A stretch of DNA of 64,000 nucleotides from Channallabes apus. Lineage: Eukaryota; Chordata; Actinopteri; Siluriformes; Clariidae. The DNA lies in NCBI GenBank assembly GCA_030522415.1, contig CM060118.1:26183651-26247650 (forward strand). The letters are read 5' to 3'. The first letter of the stretch is position 1, and each line of letters begins with the position of its first letter. Both the position numbers and the translations under genes were made by a program. Below are positions 35,060-52,113 of this stretch, one piece after another. The notes under the pieces are model-generated. The model had not been told where the DNA came from. It saw only the letters and a list, made by a program, of their open reading frames with translations, and made no database searches.

Positions 35060-35400
35060 ACATTTTAATGTTCCCCCAATTGCCTGTTATGCAAATGCAC
35101 TATTAAAGATCTTTGTTAGGGTCCCAGCGCAAAATAAAATCCAGCCCCGGGTAGCGTGATTATTTTGTCAATGGAAGCCAAGTTGAGTCAGTTTCCATGG
35201 TTACATCAGGTGGAAAATCCCTGGTGCCCTCTCATCCCATCCCCCCATGATCCTTAGAGACAAGCGCACTCTTCCTTTGCCCAGCTGTTGCCCAGGCAAC
35301 CAGGTAGCACTGCGAGCAAATGGAACTCATATTTCCTTCTGTTGTGTGTCTGCTGTCATCCTGCCTTGGGGAAGCAATGACTTTGTCAGTTCAGGCTTAA
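35060..35400. promoter_or_regulatory. candidate intronic enhancer with RFX and octamer motifs
   Basis: A low-repeat block just downstream of the S1 exon. It contains a perfect octamer ATGCAAAT (35089-35096), an X-box-like GTTTCCATGGTTAC (35191-35204, imperfect), and a perfectly palindromic RFX X-box GTTGCCCAGGCAAC (35287-35300). Three such motifs within 215 bp of non-repetitive intron is suggestive. Function is inference only. Conservation in other fish would be the deciding evidence. Confidence 0.4.
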
Positions 35401-36060
35401 TCCCAAACCTGGAGGACTGAACACTTGCACAAGCATTAAGAGACGCAATGGTGCTGGAATAATAGTATAAATAATCTGATTAGCAATATTGCGTCCATGC
35501 TGTTTGTCCAACATTTGTATAAGATGAAACTTGCTGTACTTCATCAGGGTGTTTTAATCTGCTCTAAAAATGTATATATATAAAAAAAATGTCAAATAGA
35601 GCTTCAGGCACTTGGTGTACTTTTTTTTTTTTTGCTGCATTTAAGAGAGTTGCTAACATCTGTGGTTTAGCCATAATCTGTAAAAATAAATAAAATCAAA
35701 TAAATGATGACCCCTTGCTGCAGCTACTGTACAGAGGCGACTTCTTTCAGATAAATCAACAATCAGACCAAGTCAGGCTATAATTCAGACAAGTCAGTAA
35801 GATCTAAAGGAATCTCATGGTAACAATTAATTTTCTCTTTGTGCCTACTTGATCTAGGTAAATTTAAAGTATAAATTCACAAGGCTTGATATTTTGAACT
35901 AACAGAAAAGAAGACATCAGGACTATGTAGGCTTTGTTGTTAAAATAATAGAGGTGCTGCTTATTAATAAGTAGAGGCCACGTTGAAGTGTTGCCTTGCT
36001 GTTTTTACTGGTAAAAAAAAAAGTCAAGTAACAACAGTAAGATTTTTTTTTTTAACACAC

Positions 36061-36250
36061 GAAGGTCAACTGTTCTGAAACAGTTCTTGCAAGAACAATA
36101 CTGTCAAGTGCATTTGCAAAACCCACCAAGCATCATAATGAAACTGTCTCTCATCAAGACCATCCCAGGAAAGCCAAAGACCAATACTTAGTGTACTGCT
36201 GCAGAGGAGAAGAAGTTCATTTAAAGTTACCAGAGAGCCATTATGAAGGC
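36061..36250 (+). mobile_element. Tc1-like fragment
   Basis: Contains gttcttgcaagaacaatact, aaaacccaccaagcatcata and atgaaactgtctctcatcaa, a piece of a Tc1-like element. The same family recurs in reverse at 44320-44680, which supports it being a dispersed repeat. No ends or open frame. Confidence 0.65.
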
Positions 36251-36439
36251 TTTATAGAGGATAAGTAGCAGACACGTCTCAATATCATATTAAAATATTG
36301 GATATTTTAGATGCCCTTAGTATCCTTTCATAATGTACAGAAATAAAAATAGGAAAGACCATGGAGAGAGCGGTTGTATCTAAATGTTAGACTGGTTCTG
36401 TATGCGGTGATGCTCCAGCTGAAATACTCCTCAGATGAT

Positions 36440-36566
36440 GCATTTTGGTGGCACAGTAACAAAGTGGTTAAGCACTGTGGCCTCGCACCTCCATGATCGA
36501 GGGTTTGATGCCTGACTCGGGCCTGCATACGTAGAGTTTGCACTCCTCCCACAGTTCAGGTTAGAC

Positions 36567-36642
<76 letters not shown>

Positions 36643-36710
36643 CCGCCCTGCGATTGATTGGCATCCTGCCCAGGGTGTATGCAGCCTGCTTCCTTCCCTG
36701 TATAGAATAA
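36440..36710 (+). mobile_element. SINE family A with expanded GT tract
   Basis: Head ggtggcacagtaacaaagtgg, then ttaagcactgtggcctcgc, then a short body. The usual GT-rich segment is expanded into a 69-bp (GT)n (36571-36639), followed by the tail (gattgattggcatcctgccc). Confidence 0.7.
36571..36639. repeat. (GT)n microsatellite
   Basis: About 34 uninterrupted GT units inside a SINE, likely length-polymorphic. Confidence 0.95.
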
Positions 36711-36879
36711 AAGGTTATAGAAAATTAATGAATGGATAATGCATTTCTTTTACACTTACACTTTAACACACTCGGATAGGGTACCTGCTTATATGAGGTC
36801 ACGTTAAGGGGGAAAATCGAATTGGTTTGTTTAAGATCCAGCCAATAAAAGAAAAAAAGACAAAAGGTCAGGGAATGCA

Positions 36880-37200
36880 GCCCCCAGGTGGTGCAGTGGC
36901 AACGAGCCCACCCCATCATCTGGAGTTCGATCGCAAGTTTGGATCCTGTCATATCTCCTGCAGCCGGGAGCCTTGAGGGAGCTGATTGGCCGAGCTCTCT
37001 CAGGGGGAGGGTTGGGAGGCACTTTAGCACTTTCACATCAATCACGGCTCTCTGCGATCATGTGTGACTGTGAGCACACACACAAGAAGAAACACATGAT
37101 GGCCTCCGCCCTCCTTTGTTGCTAGTTGTAGCCTTGACGGGGGAGTGCCATAATAACAGGTAGGAATTTGCCTATTACTCAATTAGGGAGAAAATCTGGA
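36880..37200 (+). mobile_element. SINE family B copy
   Basis: Head cccccaggtggtgcagtggc, then atcatctggag and a ctgcagccgggag block. A gagctgattggccgagctct body follows, then aatcacggctctctgcgatc, and the end gacgggggagtg...aattaggga. The same order is seen at 60991-61413, where a target-site duplication proves mobility. This copy is more diverged and its duplication is not clear. Confidence 0.7.
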
Positions 37201-40200
37201 AACATATTAATTGAGGAAAAAGCAGGGACTGTTTTTATTTCCTCCAAATTTTTTTTGTTTGCACATGCACAAAAAGCACTTTTATGTAAGAGTTCCTCTG
37301 TGAGGGTGGGTTTGGGGAAAAGTTCTACACATAGTCAATGGCTCGTGGGGATGGATTGTGTGTGGACTCAAATTCATGTAGTGAACAAAAAGAAAGGCTC
37401 ATTGTGGAATGAGTATAATTTTGCATTATCTAGCCATTTACTATGGTTCAAGGACTCATACCATCTGCAGTGTTTGTGTGACTAATACAGCTGCTGTGTA
37501 ATTACCGGTGTCCCCTCTGGGCTGTTTCCTTTGGAGGTAAAATTACAATACAGCCACAATATTAATGCTACACCAGATTTTCATCAAAGTTGACTATACA
37601 AATTTTCATATAAAAGCCAACATGTAGTCTTTATCTAAGCAGTGAACACTATCTAAGAAGTGTTGACGTGGTTCTCGTTGTGTATACAACTGTGTATTTA
37701 AGGGGCCTGTGCAAGCAAATTTTCTCAGCCAGTGTACAGAATTCCTGATAGGTAAAAGTGCCAGGGTCAGGACGCTAACAACAAACTTTAACTTGCCCCA
37801 TATATTCGCTTTATTAACACCATACTTGCACTCCCTCTTTATAGCCTGTCCCAGAGGACCCGGACCTCAGAGCTGCCAAGGGGACAAAAGGGGAACCCAC
37901 ACAATACTGGGAATAATGTTTTGGTTGACTGGTGGATTTGGGAAGTTCTGCAAAACATATTGTTTCAGGCCCACAAGATTTACGCTGTAAAGGTCACCTA
38001 CAGTAGAGGTGTAAATAGGATCACGTGATGCATGTCAGGAGACTAAGAGATGCTTACAGTATTGTAACACTTTTGTATCACAATATATTACATTTTTCTA
38101 TTCTGTCCCATTTCTGCTGTGTAGTATTTTCATGCTGGCTCCAGTGCTGATGGTTTTAGTTTCCACACAGACACTTGCTGATAAGTTGATTACAGTGGAG
38201 CCTGTCCTGAGTACGCTAATGTCATTTCTGGTCTTGTCTGACATCTGACACAGTGTGTTGTGCTAATTTAAAGTCGTGTGTGTGTGTGTGTGTGTGTGCG
38301 TGTGCGTGTGTGTTGCTCTATGATTGAATTATGTGTCTTGTCTGTGTTCTCATTTGTTTCAGACTAGGACACTTTACATGATCCTTCTTAACCCTTCACC
38401 CGGTCAGCTCCAAATCTGGCAGTGACAGCAGTGCTGAATTGCTCAGACCTGATCTAATGTTCAAAACAGAGTAAAGCTCTAAAGGTCCAGCACCATGGCA
38501 GCTAAACCTTCTTCTCCTACTGTTTTCACCTCTGAGATGTGTGTAAACAACACACACCTTCTCACTCGATGTGCCATCTGTGCTAGCATTATTAACTGAC
38601 CTCTGCTGCTGCCATGACTTACACTCTGAGCTGGTAACAGATCATATTTTTTCAGTTCATCCTAAAACACCCCAAGTACTCTGTTTATTATTCTGTATGT
38701 ACAGAATGTCTAGAATGAAAAAAAGGAAACATGTCATATGCCAAAGTGCCAGAAACTAAAAGTAATGGTCCATTAAAAAGGCTGTCTGAAAGCATGAGGT
38801 ATTTGTTGTGATTTTTACTAAAATGCTGCCCAGGGTAACTCTGAATTTGACGTAGGATGAAATGCTGCACTGGCTGCAGTGGGGAGGGCAAAGAAGAGTC
38901 TTTATTCCTGCTTAAGTGTCCATGCTGACCTCACAGGGAGATTTACACAGCTCAGTGGATACACAGCCCTCTCTGGTGGCCAAACAGCATCCTCTCCGGA
39001 TAGCGGCACGGGCCCTGATCACGTTTTGATCACAAGCATGCTGATAATTGATCATTATGGATTGTTTGTGTTTGTTGTTGATGTGGATGGTAAAGTAGTG
39101 CAGTGAAACTACTGTCACACAGTTTCTTCTTCTTCTTCTTCTTCTTCTTCTTCTATTTCTTTATATTGTACATGGTTACGTGTGTATCACTAGACATCTG
39201 TATTAACAGACACCTCAGAATGTGTAATCATTAATCGCCTTTTTTATTATAGGTTTTATGTAAATGTTTTTATCGCCCAAACCAAAGTAAACTGGTATTT
39301 CTGGAAAATAGACTGAAGTTTGGAAATGCTGATTTAATCTCTACATTAAGTATAAAGAGGTGTTAGTAAGCCTGTCAGTTCTACCATCATTCAACTGAAT
39401 GATTCTGAAGGCTATTATACAATACCATTCCTGTATACTGTAGCTCGGCTTTTAAAAAGTTTCTCAGTACATGCAACCTTACATTAACTCACATTATTTT
39501 GTCCTGTAGACTTATTTTTTCTTCTCACTGGAATACTGTATACATTATAGTACAGTTAGTGGAGAGTGTAGTGGAGATGAGCACTGAAGCGGTATAAGAG
39601 GTCTGAGTTTTTTTTTTTATTTTATTTTTATCCTTTGTCTGGTTTCATTATTCATAATGGTACTTTACCCCTTTGGACACGGGACTCTTTTAGCTCAGTG
39701 TGCACAATGAAGGTATATCTTCAGTATTTAGGCCAACGGAAGCGAGGCTCTTCTTCAAGGAATGCCTTTATTTGTGTCCCATTTGTGCTGTATTGGTAAA
39801 TGTGAGCATGGCTGCTCTTTAAAAGACTCATGCTGCTCCTGCTGCAATGCAGGGATGAATAATACACATAGTTTAACTCCATTGGAGCATCCCTGTGCTT
39901 TTAAATCTCCCACACACACTAGGAGCATGATATTTAAGCTCAGACTCACTAGATGGAAGAGAGTGAGAAAATGGTTGGACTGAAGGAATATTGAAAGGTA
40001 GAGCCTTTCTTCAAGCTTATAATCTAGGCTTGACATGATCTTTTCTTTACATGAACATCTGCTTGAGCATGCATCAGGTTTCAATAGAGAAGTCTAAAAA
40101 TCATGCTCTTTATTCATGAGGGGAAAAAACACCAGTGCTGACTCAGAAAAACTCTCTGCAGCACCAGGTTCTTATCTGTTAGGCAGAACTGGGGGACAGA

Positions 40201-40789
40201 AAACTTCTGCAAAGCAGAGGCGTGTAGCTTGGCACCATGCAAGCCTCAATCAATAAAGAGATAAGGAAGGGCATTTCATTTTACTCTGCTGTGAAACTCT
40301 CGTAATCAATTTACATGAAAAGAGCGATCTATCCATGAGAGGTTTCTGCAACCTAATGGGTTTCTGAGCATGAAGAAGCAGTGTAACACAATATTATCTG
40401 TATCCAGTTAAGAACTTGAAGCAGCCATAGCCAAAACATTTTCTGTAATTAAATGTGAACCTTAAGTCAAACCTGGGATGCCTAATAACTTGAAAATGAT
40501 GCCGACTTTGAAAGAGACTCATCTGTTTGTGGGAACTGTGTACTCAATCATTCATGAGCATCACTTGGGAGTTATTGCCACATCCTCTGGACAGTATTGA
40601 CTCCAAGCCATTTCCACATGTTTGGGCCTATAGAGGAGTTCTTGAGAGGCAAGCATATCATATGAAGCACGCAGTTCCATCATGGTTTTGGGGAAAAACT
40701 TTCTATCTTGATGGCATCCAAGCACTACTGAAATGCTGGGATTAGTTTAGTAATTGGATTATAAAGAGAAATATAGCTAGTTCTGTTAT
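37201..40789. other. intronic stretch, nothing recognised apart from simple repeats
   Basis: A GT run at 38276-38311 and a TTC run at 39121-39155. The remaining sequence has no gene or mobile-element signature I recognise. Confidence 0.5.
39121..39155. repeat. (TTC)n microsatellite
   Basis: About eleven TTC triplets on the + strand (transcribed as UUC). Confidence 0.9.
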
Positions 40790-40940
40790 TTACATTTCTG
40801 CATTTGGCAGATGTCCTTATTCAGAGCAACTTAGATTTTTGTCGCTCAAGGACCCAACAGCGACAGCTTGGTGGTCGTGGGATTTGAACCTGAGACCCTC
40901 CAAACCGTTATCCATTACCACTGGACTACCCCTGAACCTA
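40790..40940 (+). mobile_element. SINE/LINE tail fragment
   Basis: A fish-wide repeat tail: acatttctgcatttggcaga, ttattcagagcaactta, then gtcgtgggatttgaacctga and ccattaccactggactacc. The last part is a reverse-oriented tRNA-like box. Only this fragment is present. Confidence 0.6.
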
Positions 40941-42649
40941 TTTTGCGCAATCAAAAGTCCTAGTTTGACTTGAACGTCCCTCATAATTCACAATAGCCAC
41001 CTAATAATCTCCGATAAGGGTTTATTTTATCTCAGCTCGATTCCAAAAAAAAACAGGAAAGTTTTGACAGGACTAGTCAAACTGGTGTCCTCAAAACAGC
41101 ACTTTATTATAATGTCACAATAATCTGGGCTGGATGGAGCTATCTTGAGTTTTGGTTGTGTGTGTGTCTGTGCGCGAGTGTACTGTAGATATATGGTTAT
41201 TTCGGAGCTCAGTCAGGAAGGGTATAAGTCAGACTACTGGAGAAAAGCACTGAGGAGACAACAAAATTTATGTGTACTTTCACAAAAAAGTTTTTATCAG
41301 CTTAAAGCACATCAACACTATCTGTACTGTGTTTGTGTTCAGTAATGCTACCTTGCACGCACCGTTGAAGAGCTAAAAGTGTAACTTACCAGACCTTGTG
41401 AGCACTGGGCTATTATGTTGTAATGGTAGCTACATGTGTACAGTAAGCTGCTCTCCTTACTCATTCCTCCTGTTCTTAAGGAGCAATGCTTTGTGTGTTT
41501 TCTCCTTCAAGTGAACCGTATGCGGAGGGTGCTTCAGGGAGAATCAAAGCACACAGGCTATTTTTAGGGTCCCAAAAGAGGTTGTATATGTCTGGTACCC
41601 TTGCAGGTGCTACATCATTCCTATTTTAAAAATGGCGCCTTGTCCTAAATCAATCACGGTTGTATTAAGTCGGTCCTGTTGCCTTCAGGAACAGCTCTCT
41701 CTTTCTGTTATTGCACAGGGTCTTACTCTGACCTGGGGTCACCTCTCTCTCTCTCTCGATGCTCCTGCTTCTCCCAGTGCCGTTATCTAAACGTTTTGGT
41801 TTGCTGCCATCTTTTAAACACATTTAAATTTTCTGCGCATCGTTACTGTAAATAGTTGTTCACGTAAGAAAGCCATTTAAACAGGACACACGATTCCCTG
41901 GGTGTCACATCTCACAGTGTCTCACTTTTGGCTGCAGCAGTAAAGACCTGAGGCCAACTAGTGTAATGTCGAGCGTTAGTAGATCACCTGTGCTACAGTA
42001 GGTCCGTCCCAGCCACTGCGCTGTCCCTCAGAAATCTCCGCTTGACCTGAAATTCCATATAAAGCCTGTGGAAGACAAACTGTCCAGGTTCTTGTGCTGG
42101 GACAGCATTGAAGGAGGAGGCTTACGTAAGCTAAGTTCCTGGCTTATTCTGCCTGGACAGCATGTGACACTGTGTAGTGTCTGTGCTTTTGTGAAGGAGG
42201 TTCTTTGTGTTTCCTTGTTCACGCATGTACAGAGACGTCTTTTGCACTCACGGATCATTGGATTATCTCTGTTTCCGTGACATATTTTGACTCTGACTGC
42301 GACAGCTATAGAATCAGCTTTCTGGCAGGCTCGTTTTCTTTACCTCAACATTCGCCCTTCAGCTCTGAGCTTTCATCTAGCAGAATTCTCCCGATGACGT
42401 TTACCCAGGCTGAAGGTCAGCAGGTCACGTTATGGTGAGACAGAAGTTGGAAGAATTGTACTACAGGGCGTGAACAGATCATACCAAATGGTTCACTGCC
42501 TCAAGGAGGCTACTGTACGTGTACACATAAAAACATCTGCCACTGTGTTCGAAGAAAATTGCTACGTAATGTATCTGAATGTTACCTGGTAAATAATTAC
42601 AAATGTTTAAGAGCTGTTTAAGAGATTAGATGGCTTACAATAAAAAATC
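40941..42649. other. intronic stretch, nothing recognised
   Basis: No gene, transposon or RNA signal seen. A short CT run lies near 41742-41757. Confidence 0.5.
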
Positions 42650-43460
42650 GGCTGAAGTTATTTTATGCACTTTATAAGGAACACTACATTAATACTGGCC
42701 TCACTTTTAAAGCAGCCTCAATTTTTCTTGTCACAGATTCCACGAGATTTTGAAAACGACTCTTTGAGATTCTGATCTATGCTGACATGGTAATTTTAAA
42801 AGGGCGCTTTCATGCTGTGAGTCTGCTGTTCTACCATGCCCCAAAGGTGTTCTGTTGAATTCAAATCTTTGCCTTATCATGGTACATTATCATGGTACAT
42901 TAACATGCTGGCAGAAGGAATGAAGGAATGCACGTGATCAGCAACAATATTCAAATAGACTGTGGCATTCAAGGATTGATTGATTGGTATTAATTGTCCT
43001 AAAGTGTGCCACCATTCCCCACACCATTACACCATTTCCTCCAGCCAGGACTGATAGCACAAAGTAGTAACCTGGAAAATTCGTAACCTGTTCACGAATC
43101 CATAGACACACCGTCTATGGATTCGTGAACAGGTTACGAATTTTCCAGTCGTTCAGCTGTCCAGTTTTGTTAAACCCACTGTAGCCTCAGCTTACTGTTC
43201 TGGGCTGACAGAAGTCAAACTGTCCATCTCATGATCGCTCTCTTTTTTTTTTTTTTTATTGCACCATTCTGAGTAAACTCTAGTTATACACGTAAACCCC
43301 AAGATATCTGCAGATGTCGATAGTTGATGCAAACATTTCCTGAAGCAGCTTTCTCATATCTACATGACTTTTTTTCCCACTGTACTCCTTCCACACAAAT
43401 GGCTGATTAGATAATTGCACGAAATGGGCACATTGGCCAGAATTTACTTGGGAAGCTACA
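42650..43460 (+). mobile_element. decayed dispersed repeat (unclassified teleost DNA element)
   Basis: Blocks such as accattctgagtaaactcta, then aaaccccaagatatctgcag and aaatggctgattagataatt recur in the same order near 52640-52860. A related block occurs inverted near 49885-49975. I recognise it as a common fish interspersed repeat but cannot place it in a superfamily with confidence. Its middle is interrupted by the perfect palindrome at 43072-43148. Confidence 0.55.
43072..43148. repeat. perfect 36-bp-arm palindrome with 5-nt loop
   Basis: Left arm 43072-43107 is the exact reverse complement of right arm 43113-43148 (36 of 36). The loop acacc is at 43108-43112. It lies within a decayed repeat, so an arm that matched 36/36 must have been copied recently. 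Confidence 0.97.
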
Positions 43461-43899
43461 GTAAATGCTAAACTAATAATAACAAAAAACACCACACAAA
43501 TAGCTTTGCTTATTCAACCATGCAATCTATGCCTTGTTTACATTTTAAGCATTTTTTGTATTAATTTCAAGGCTCGGTAGTCCATAAATAATTGAGACTT
43601 GGTATGGGATTAATGTTAATGCCACTGAAAGTGCACTACAACATTAACCTCACCACCGGGGCTAATGGTTGTTTATGAATCTGTACCTTTTAACTTAATT
43701 GAATCAGTCAGCAGTTGTTTTAACCCTTGAACTTGCAGATTGATTATCCTGATTGATGTATTCTTGGGAATTTATACCTCATGTGGGGCTCACAGGCCAA
43801 ATGATTGTACAGTGTGTGTATGTACAGTATATACTGTATGTGCTGTATATGTGCTGAATATACTGTATATTCCCGTGCACACACATGCGCACACACACT
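43461..43899. other. intronic stretch, nothing recognised
   Basis: AT-rich DNA with a run of tgtatatactgtat-like motifs near 43815-43875. No gene seen. Confidence 0.5.
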
Positions 43900-44330
43900 T
43901 TGGATGGCATTGTATCCAAATACATGAACTTTAATATGGAGTTGGTCCCCCTTTTGCAGCTCTTATGAAAGTCTGTTCACAAGATGTTCGAGTGTTTCTG
44001 TGGGAATTCGTGTCCATTCATTCTGTAGATGTTGGACGAGAAGGCCTGGCTCAGAATCTCTGTTCCAGTTCATCCCAAAGGTGCTGGATGGGGTTGAGGT
44101 CAGGGTTCTGTGTTAAGGCCAGTCAAGTTCTTCCACACCAAACTCATCAAACCATGTCTTTATAGTCCTTGCTTTGTGCACTCATGTGTCACAGTCATGT
44201 TAGAATATAAAATGGCCTTCGCCAAACTGTTACCACAGAGTTACAAGCATAGCATTGTCAGAGATGTCTTGGAATGCTGAAGCATTAAAATGACCCTTTA
44301 CTAGTGATAAGGGATCTGATTGAAACACCT
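43900..44330 (-). mobile_element. Tc1-like transposon fossil
   Basis: Read on the minus strand, 44070-44100 gives PDLNPIQHLWDELE, the Tc1 motif around the last catalytic acidic residue. Flanking sequence (tggagttggtcccccttttg at 43937-43956) is the typical subterminal part of a fish Tc1/MITE family. The upstream DDE motifs are lost and the frame is broken. Confidence 0.72.
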
Positions 44331-44680
44331 GAATTAAAAAAATTAACAGGTTTGTATATAGTCAAAAATATTTACAATTCTTCTACCTCCATGGCCTTTC
44401 CTAAGTATTTCTTTCTACATTGTAAAACAATGCTGAAGGAATCCAGAATATGCAATAATCTCCTTTGAACAGTTGATGTTAAGATGTGTCCGCTACTGTA
44501 CTCATAACGGCTCTAATCTGAGGTGCTGTAAATCGGTGATGTTTAAGGCTGGTAACTCTAAATGAAATGAGAGCCAGTTTCATCATGGTGTTGGATGGGT
44601 TTTGAAAATGCACTTGACAATACTGTTCTTGTAAGAACTAGTTGAGACATTCTGGTCTTCAAGTCTTAAAATAACATCTG
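44320..44680 (-). mobile_element. Tc1-like fragment, reverse of the 36061 family
   Basis: Contains the complements of the 36061-36250 repeat (gagccagtttcatcatggtg, cttgacaatactgttcttg) and an adjacent block (aatctcctttgaacagttga) of the same family. Decayed, with no frame. Confidence 0.65.
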
Positions 44681-45059
44681 ACGGTTGTTGTTACTTAATT
44701 TCCTAATGCCATATGTGTATTTCATAGTTTTGAAAAAAAGGCAGTATATGAGGTGGCAGTATATACAAGTGTGAATTCCCTTCACCATTGCCTTGTCTTT
44801 ATACTGTACTTTATCATGGAGAAAAGTGAAGGTTTGCTCTAGTTGTGAGGTTGTCTGCAGGCTGAAGCAAGGTTTCTTCAAGGACATCAAGATACTTCAG
44901 TGGTGTATTTTTCTGAGAATTACAAAAGTAATTTTAAAAGTGTATTCAATTTGTCATCATGGTTGTAAATAAATTAACATGAGTCAATTTAATGCTTTCT
45001 GAAGCCATGGTATATAAATGAATCAAGTCTGATTTTGTGTATTGCTTTTGTCTCCATAG

Positions 45060-45153
45060 CCCTATAGAATCCTGTCAGAATTTCTACAAAGACTTCACGT
45101 TACAGATCGACATGGCCTTCAACGTGTTCTTCTTACTCTACTTTGGTCTGCGT
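45060..45153 (+). CDS. kcnma1: kcnma1 exon encoding the S1-S2 loop and S2
   Basis: Acceptor tctccatag and donor gtaagt. One base completes the split Asp codon, then 31 residues follow: [14 protein letters not shown]... to ...LLYFGLR. It covers the extracellular S1-S2 loop and the S2 helix. The S2 voltage-sensing residues are present: Asp153 (in LQIDMAF) and Arg167 (final residue). This is identical to what I know of the vertebrate protein in this stretch. Skipping this exon (94 nt) would shift the frame. The following intron is only 155 bp. Confidence 0.97.
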
Positions 45154-49884
<4,731 letters not shown>

Positions 49885-49975
49885 TCCACTGTGACTTTGA
49901 TCATGGCATGGATGTTAATATTAGAAGGACTGTTTTGGTATTTCCGAAACTGCTGATCTTCTGCTTATTAACCTG
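49885..49975 (-). mobile_element. fragment of the unclassified dispersed repeat
   Basis: ctgtgactttgatcatggca and cgaaactgctgatcttctgc match, inverted, the family represented at 42650-43460. A short 5'- and 3'-truncated piece. Confidence 0.5.
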
Positions 49976-50898
49976 CTGAAAGAGGTCACTGTCATTAGGG
50001 AATACTTGGCATAAAGGCATACAGTGGTTACCCAATCGGAATGGTTTTTACCGTCGCGCCTCACCGCCGTGTAAAGATGACAGCGGCCAAAATAAATCAG
50101 TTGCATTTCAGAGTCATTCGTAAAATGGCCGCCTGGTGGCGCAAAGTGACATTTTCACTCGTCGCAGTAAATACTATAGTGATGGTAATTTCCACATGAG
50201 TACTTTACACAACAAACATGAAAAATCTGAACCAGAGCTATTGATATGTACTTTACAATAATGAGTAAAAAAAAAACATTGGTTAAATGTTGTTTAGATC
50301 AAGTTCACTAGCTGACAGTTTGATCTGTACAAAGTATAAACTGTTATATAGCGTATCTCTGTATCTGTTTATTGTTATTTAAGTTCTGGGTTATTTCAGG
50401 TACTTTAAACACATTGTTGGGTTGCTCATGTTGGGTCATATGAGATGTAGTGGGTCATTTACAAATGAACACTTGGTTGGGTTATTTTGACCCAACAACT
50501 GGTTCATTCATTATTCTTTCATTTCTCCAAATGGCAGCCTGCAAAATGTTCGAAATATTACTGTTATTGTGTCACAGGTTTAGTTTTAAGAGTTGTTTAG
50601 GCAGGAATGCGTGTGTATACAGCTCAAAACCTCCATCAGTTATTAAAGATAGCGTCTATTTAGAAAAAATGCCTCATTACAAAAAATGCGCTCAAGTTCA
50701 CCAAAAACAATACAGAACAGCGCACCTTATTTGCTTTCAAACATTTACAAAATCATAAAGTTTTTTCGTTATTGTGAGTGTGCTTAAATAAAAGTTGAGT
50801 ATTATAAAGGTCATGTAGTCTCATATAGTTTTATTATATAGTTTTTGCACGTTAATCTGAGTCCTCATCTGTTACATTTTTGAGGACAATAGTTTTTG

Positions 50899-50899
<1 letters not shown>

Positions 50900-50968
<69 letters not shown>
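50900..50968. repeat. (CA)n microsatellite
   Basis: About 34 uninterrupted CA units. Confidence 0.95.
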
Positions 50969-50970
<2 letters not shown>

Positions 50971-51728
50971 TTATGGAGTACACTACAGTTTGATCTGTCA
51001 AAAATAATATCACTACAACCCTGGTGTCAAAATAACATCCTCATGAATACCAGGACCCAAGACGTCCCAGCAGAACATCTCACTTCCTCGGCCAGATTTA
51101 CTTCTTTTCATAGTGCATCCTGGTGTCATCTCTTCCCAGGGTAAGCAATGCACATGAACCTGATCTTTCACATATTGCAAAAGAATATTCTTTACTTTTC
51201 CACAGTAAGCACCATCAGTAGTGGACAGGCGTCAGCATGGATACACTGATCAGTCTCCCACTACACAAGCCCATACACAGCAAGCTGCACTGCACTACAT
51301 ACTGTACAATGAGTTCCGACAGTTTTCTATAATAACCAGCATTAACGCCTTCAACAGTTTGGGCTTTCGTGTCTGCTATGTGTGATTTGACAGAATGGGC
51401 TAACCATCCTTCTCCACAAACATCAGTCAACCTGTTGCCAGTTCATTGGCTGTTTTTTCCCGTACAATTTTTGACAGGTGCTGTCCACTGCATACCTATA
51501 ATATTCCACAAGACCTCCCATTTTGAAGATCCGCCGACCCAGTCGTCTAGCCATCACAATTTGGCTCTTGTCAGAGCTTTTCAGTTACTTATGCTTGTCT
51601 GACAATACACCAAACTTGCGGACTACCTGTTGCTGCTTAATATATTACACTCGTTCACATGTGCCCTCAAAAAAAGATAATCAATGTTATTCATGCCACC
51701 TGTCAATGGCTATAGTGTTAAGTCTGTA
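50969..51728. other. intronic stretch, nothing recognised
   Basis: Short open frames without domains. No repeat family recognised. Confidence 0.45.
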
Positions 51729-52076
51729 CAGTGGAGCCTTGGATTACGAGCATAAATCGTATTTCAAAACACTCATAATCCAAAGCAAATTTCCCCATGT
51801 GAAATAATGGAAACTCAAATTATTTGTTCCACAGGCCAAATAGTAAAATAAATACATAAATAATTAACACAAAATATAAAGTAAAAATAAAACAAATTAA
51901 CCTGCACTTTGCCTTTAAAAAAAAGTAAAAATAAATCCTGACAGATAAGTGGAGGAACATCGTTAATGACATTCGCGTGAGCGCACGATAACAGACTCAC
52001 TGCTGTAAAGTAAAAATAAAACAAATTAACCTGCACTTTACCTTTGAAAAGAATCGCGACAGAGCAGTGTTTCCAT

Positions 52077-52113
<37 letters not shown>

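Larger units (their letters stand above)
34682..45059 (+). other. kcnma1: kcnma1 intron between the S1 and S2 exons
   Basis: A 10.4-kb GT-AG intron. The first roughly 700 bp (34700-35400) are compositionally balanced and motif-rich and may be conserved non-coding sequence. The rest holds decayed transposons, SINEs and microsatellites listed separately. No additional cassette exon with convincing coding potential was found. Confidence 0.9.

Noticed and set aside
35281..35310. The GTTGCCCAGGCAAC palindrome as a transposon end
   Set aside because: There is no partner end, no target duplication and no second copy nearby. It fits an RFX X-box better.
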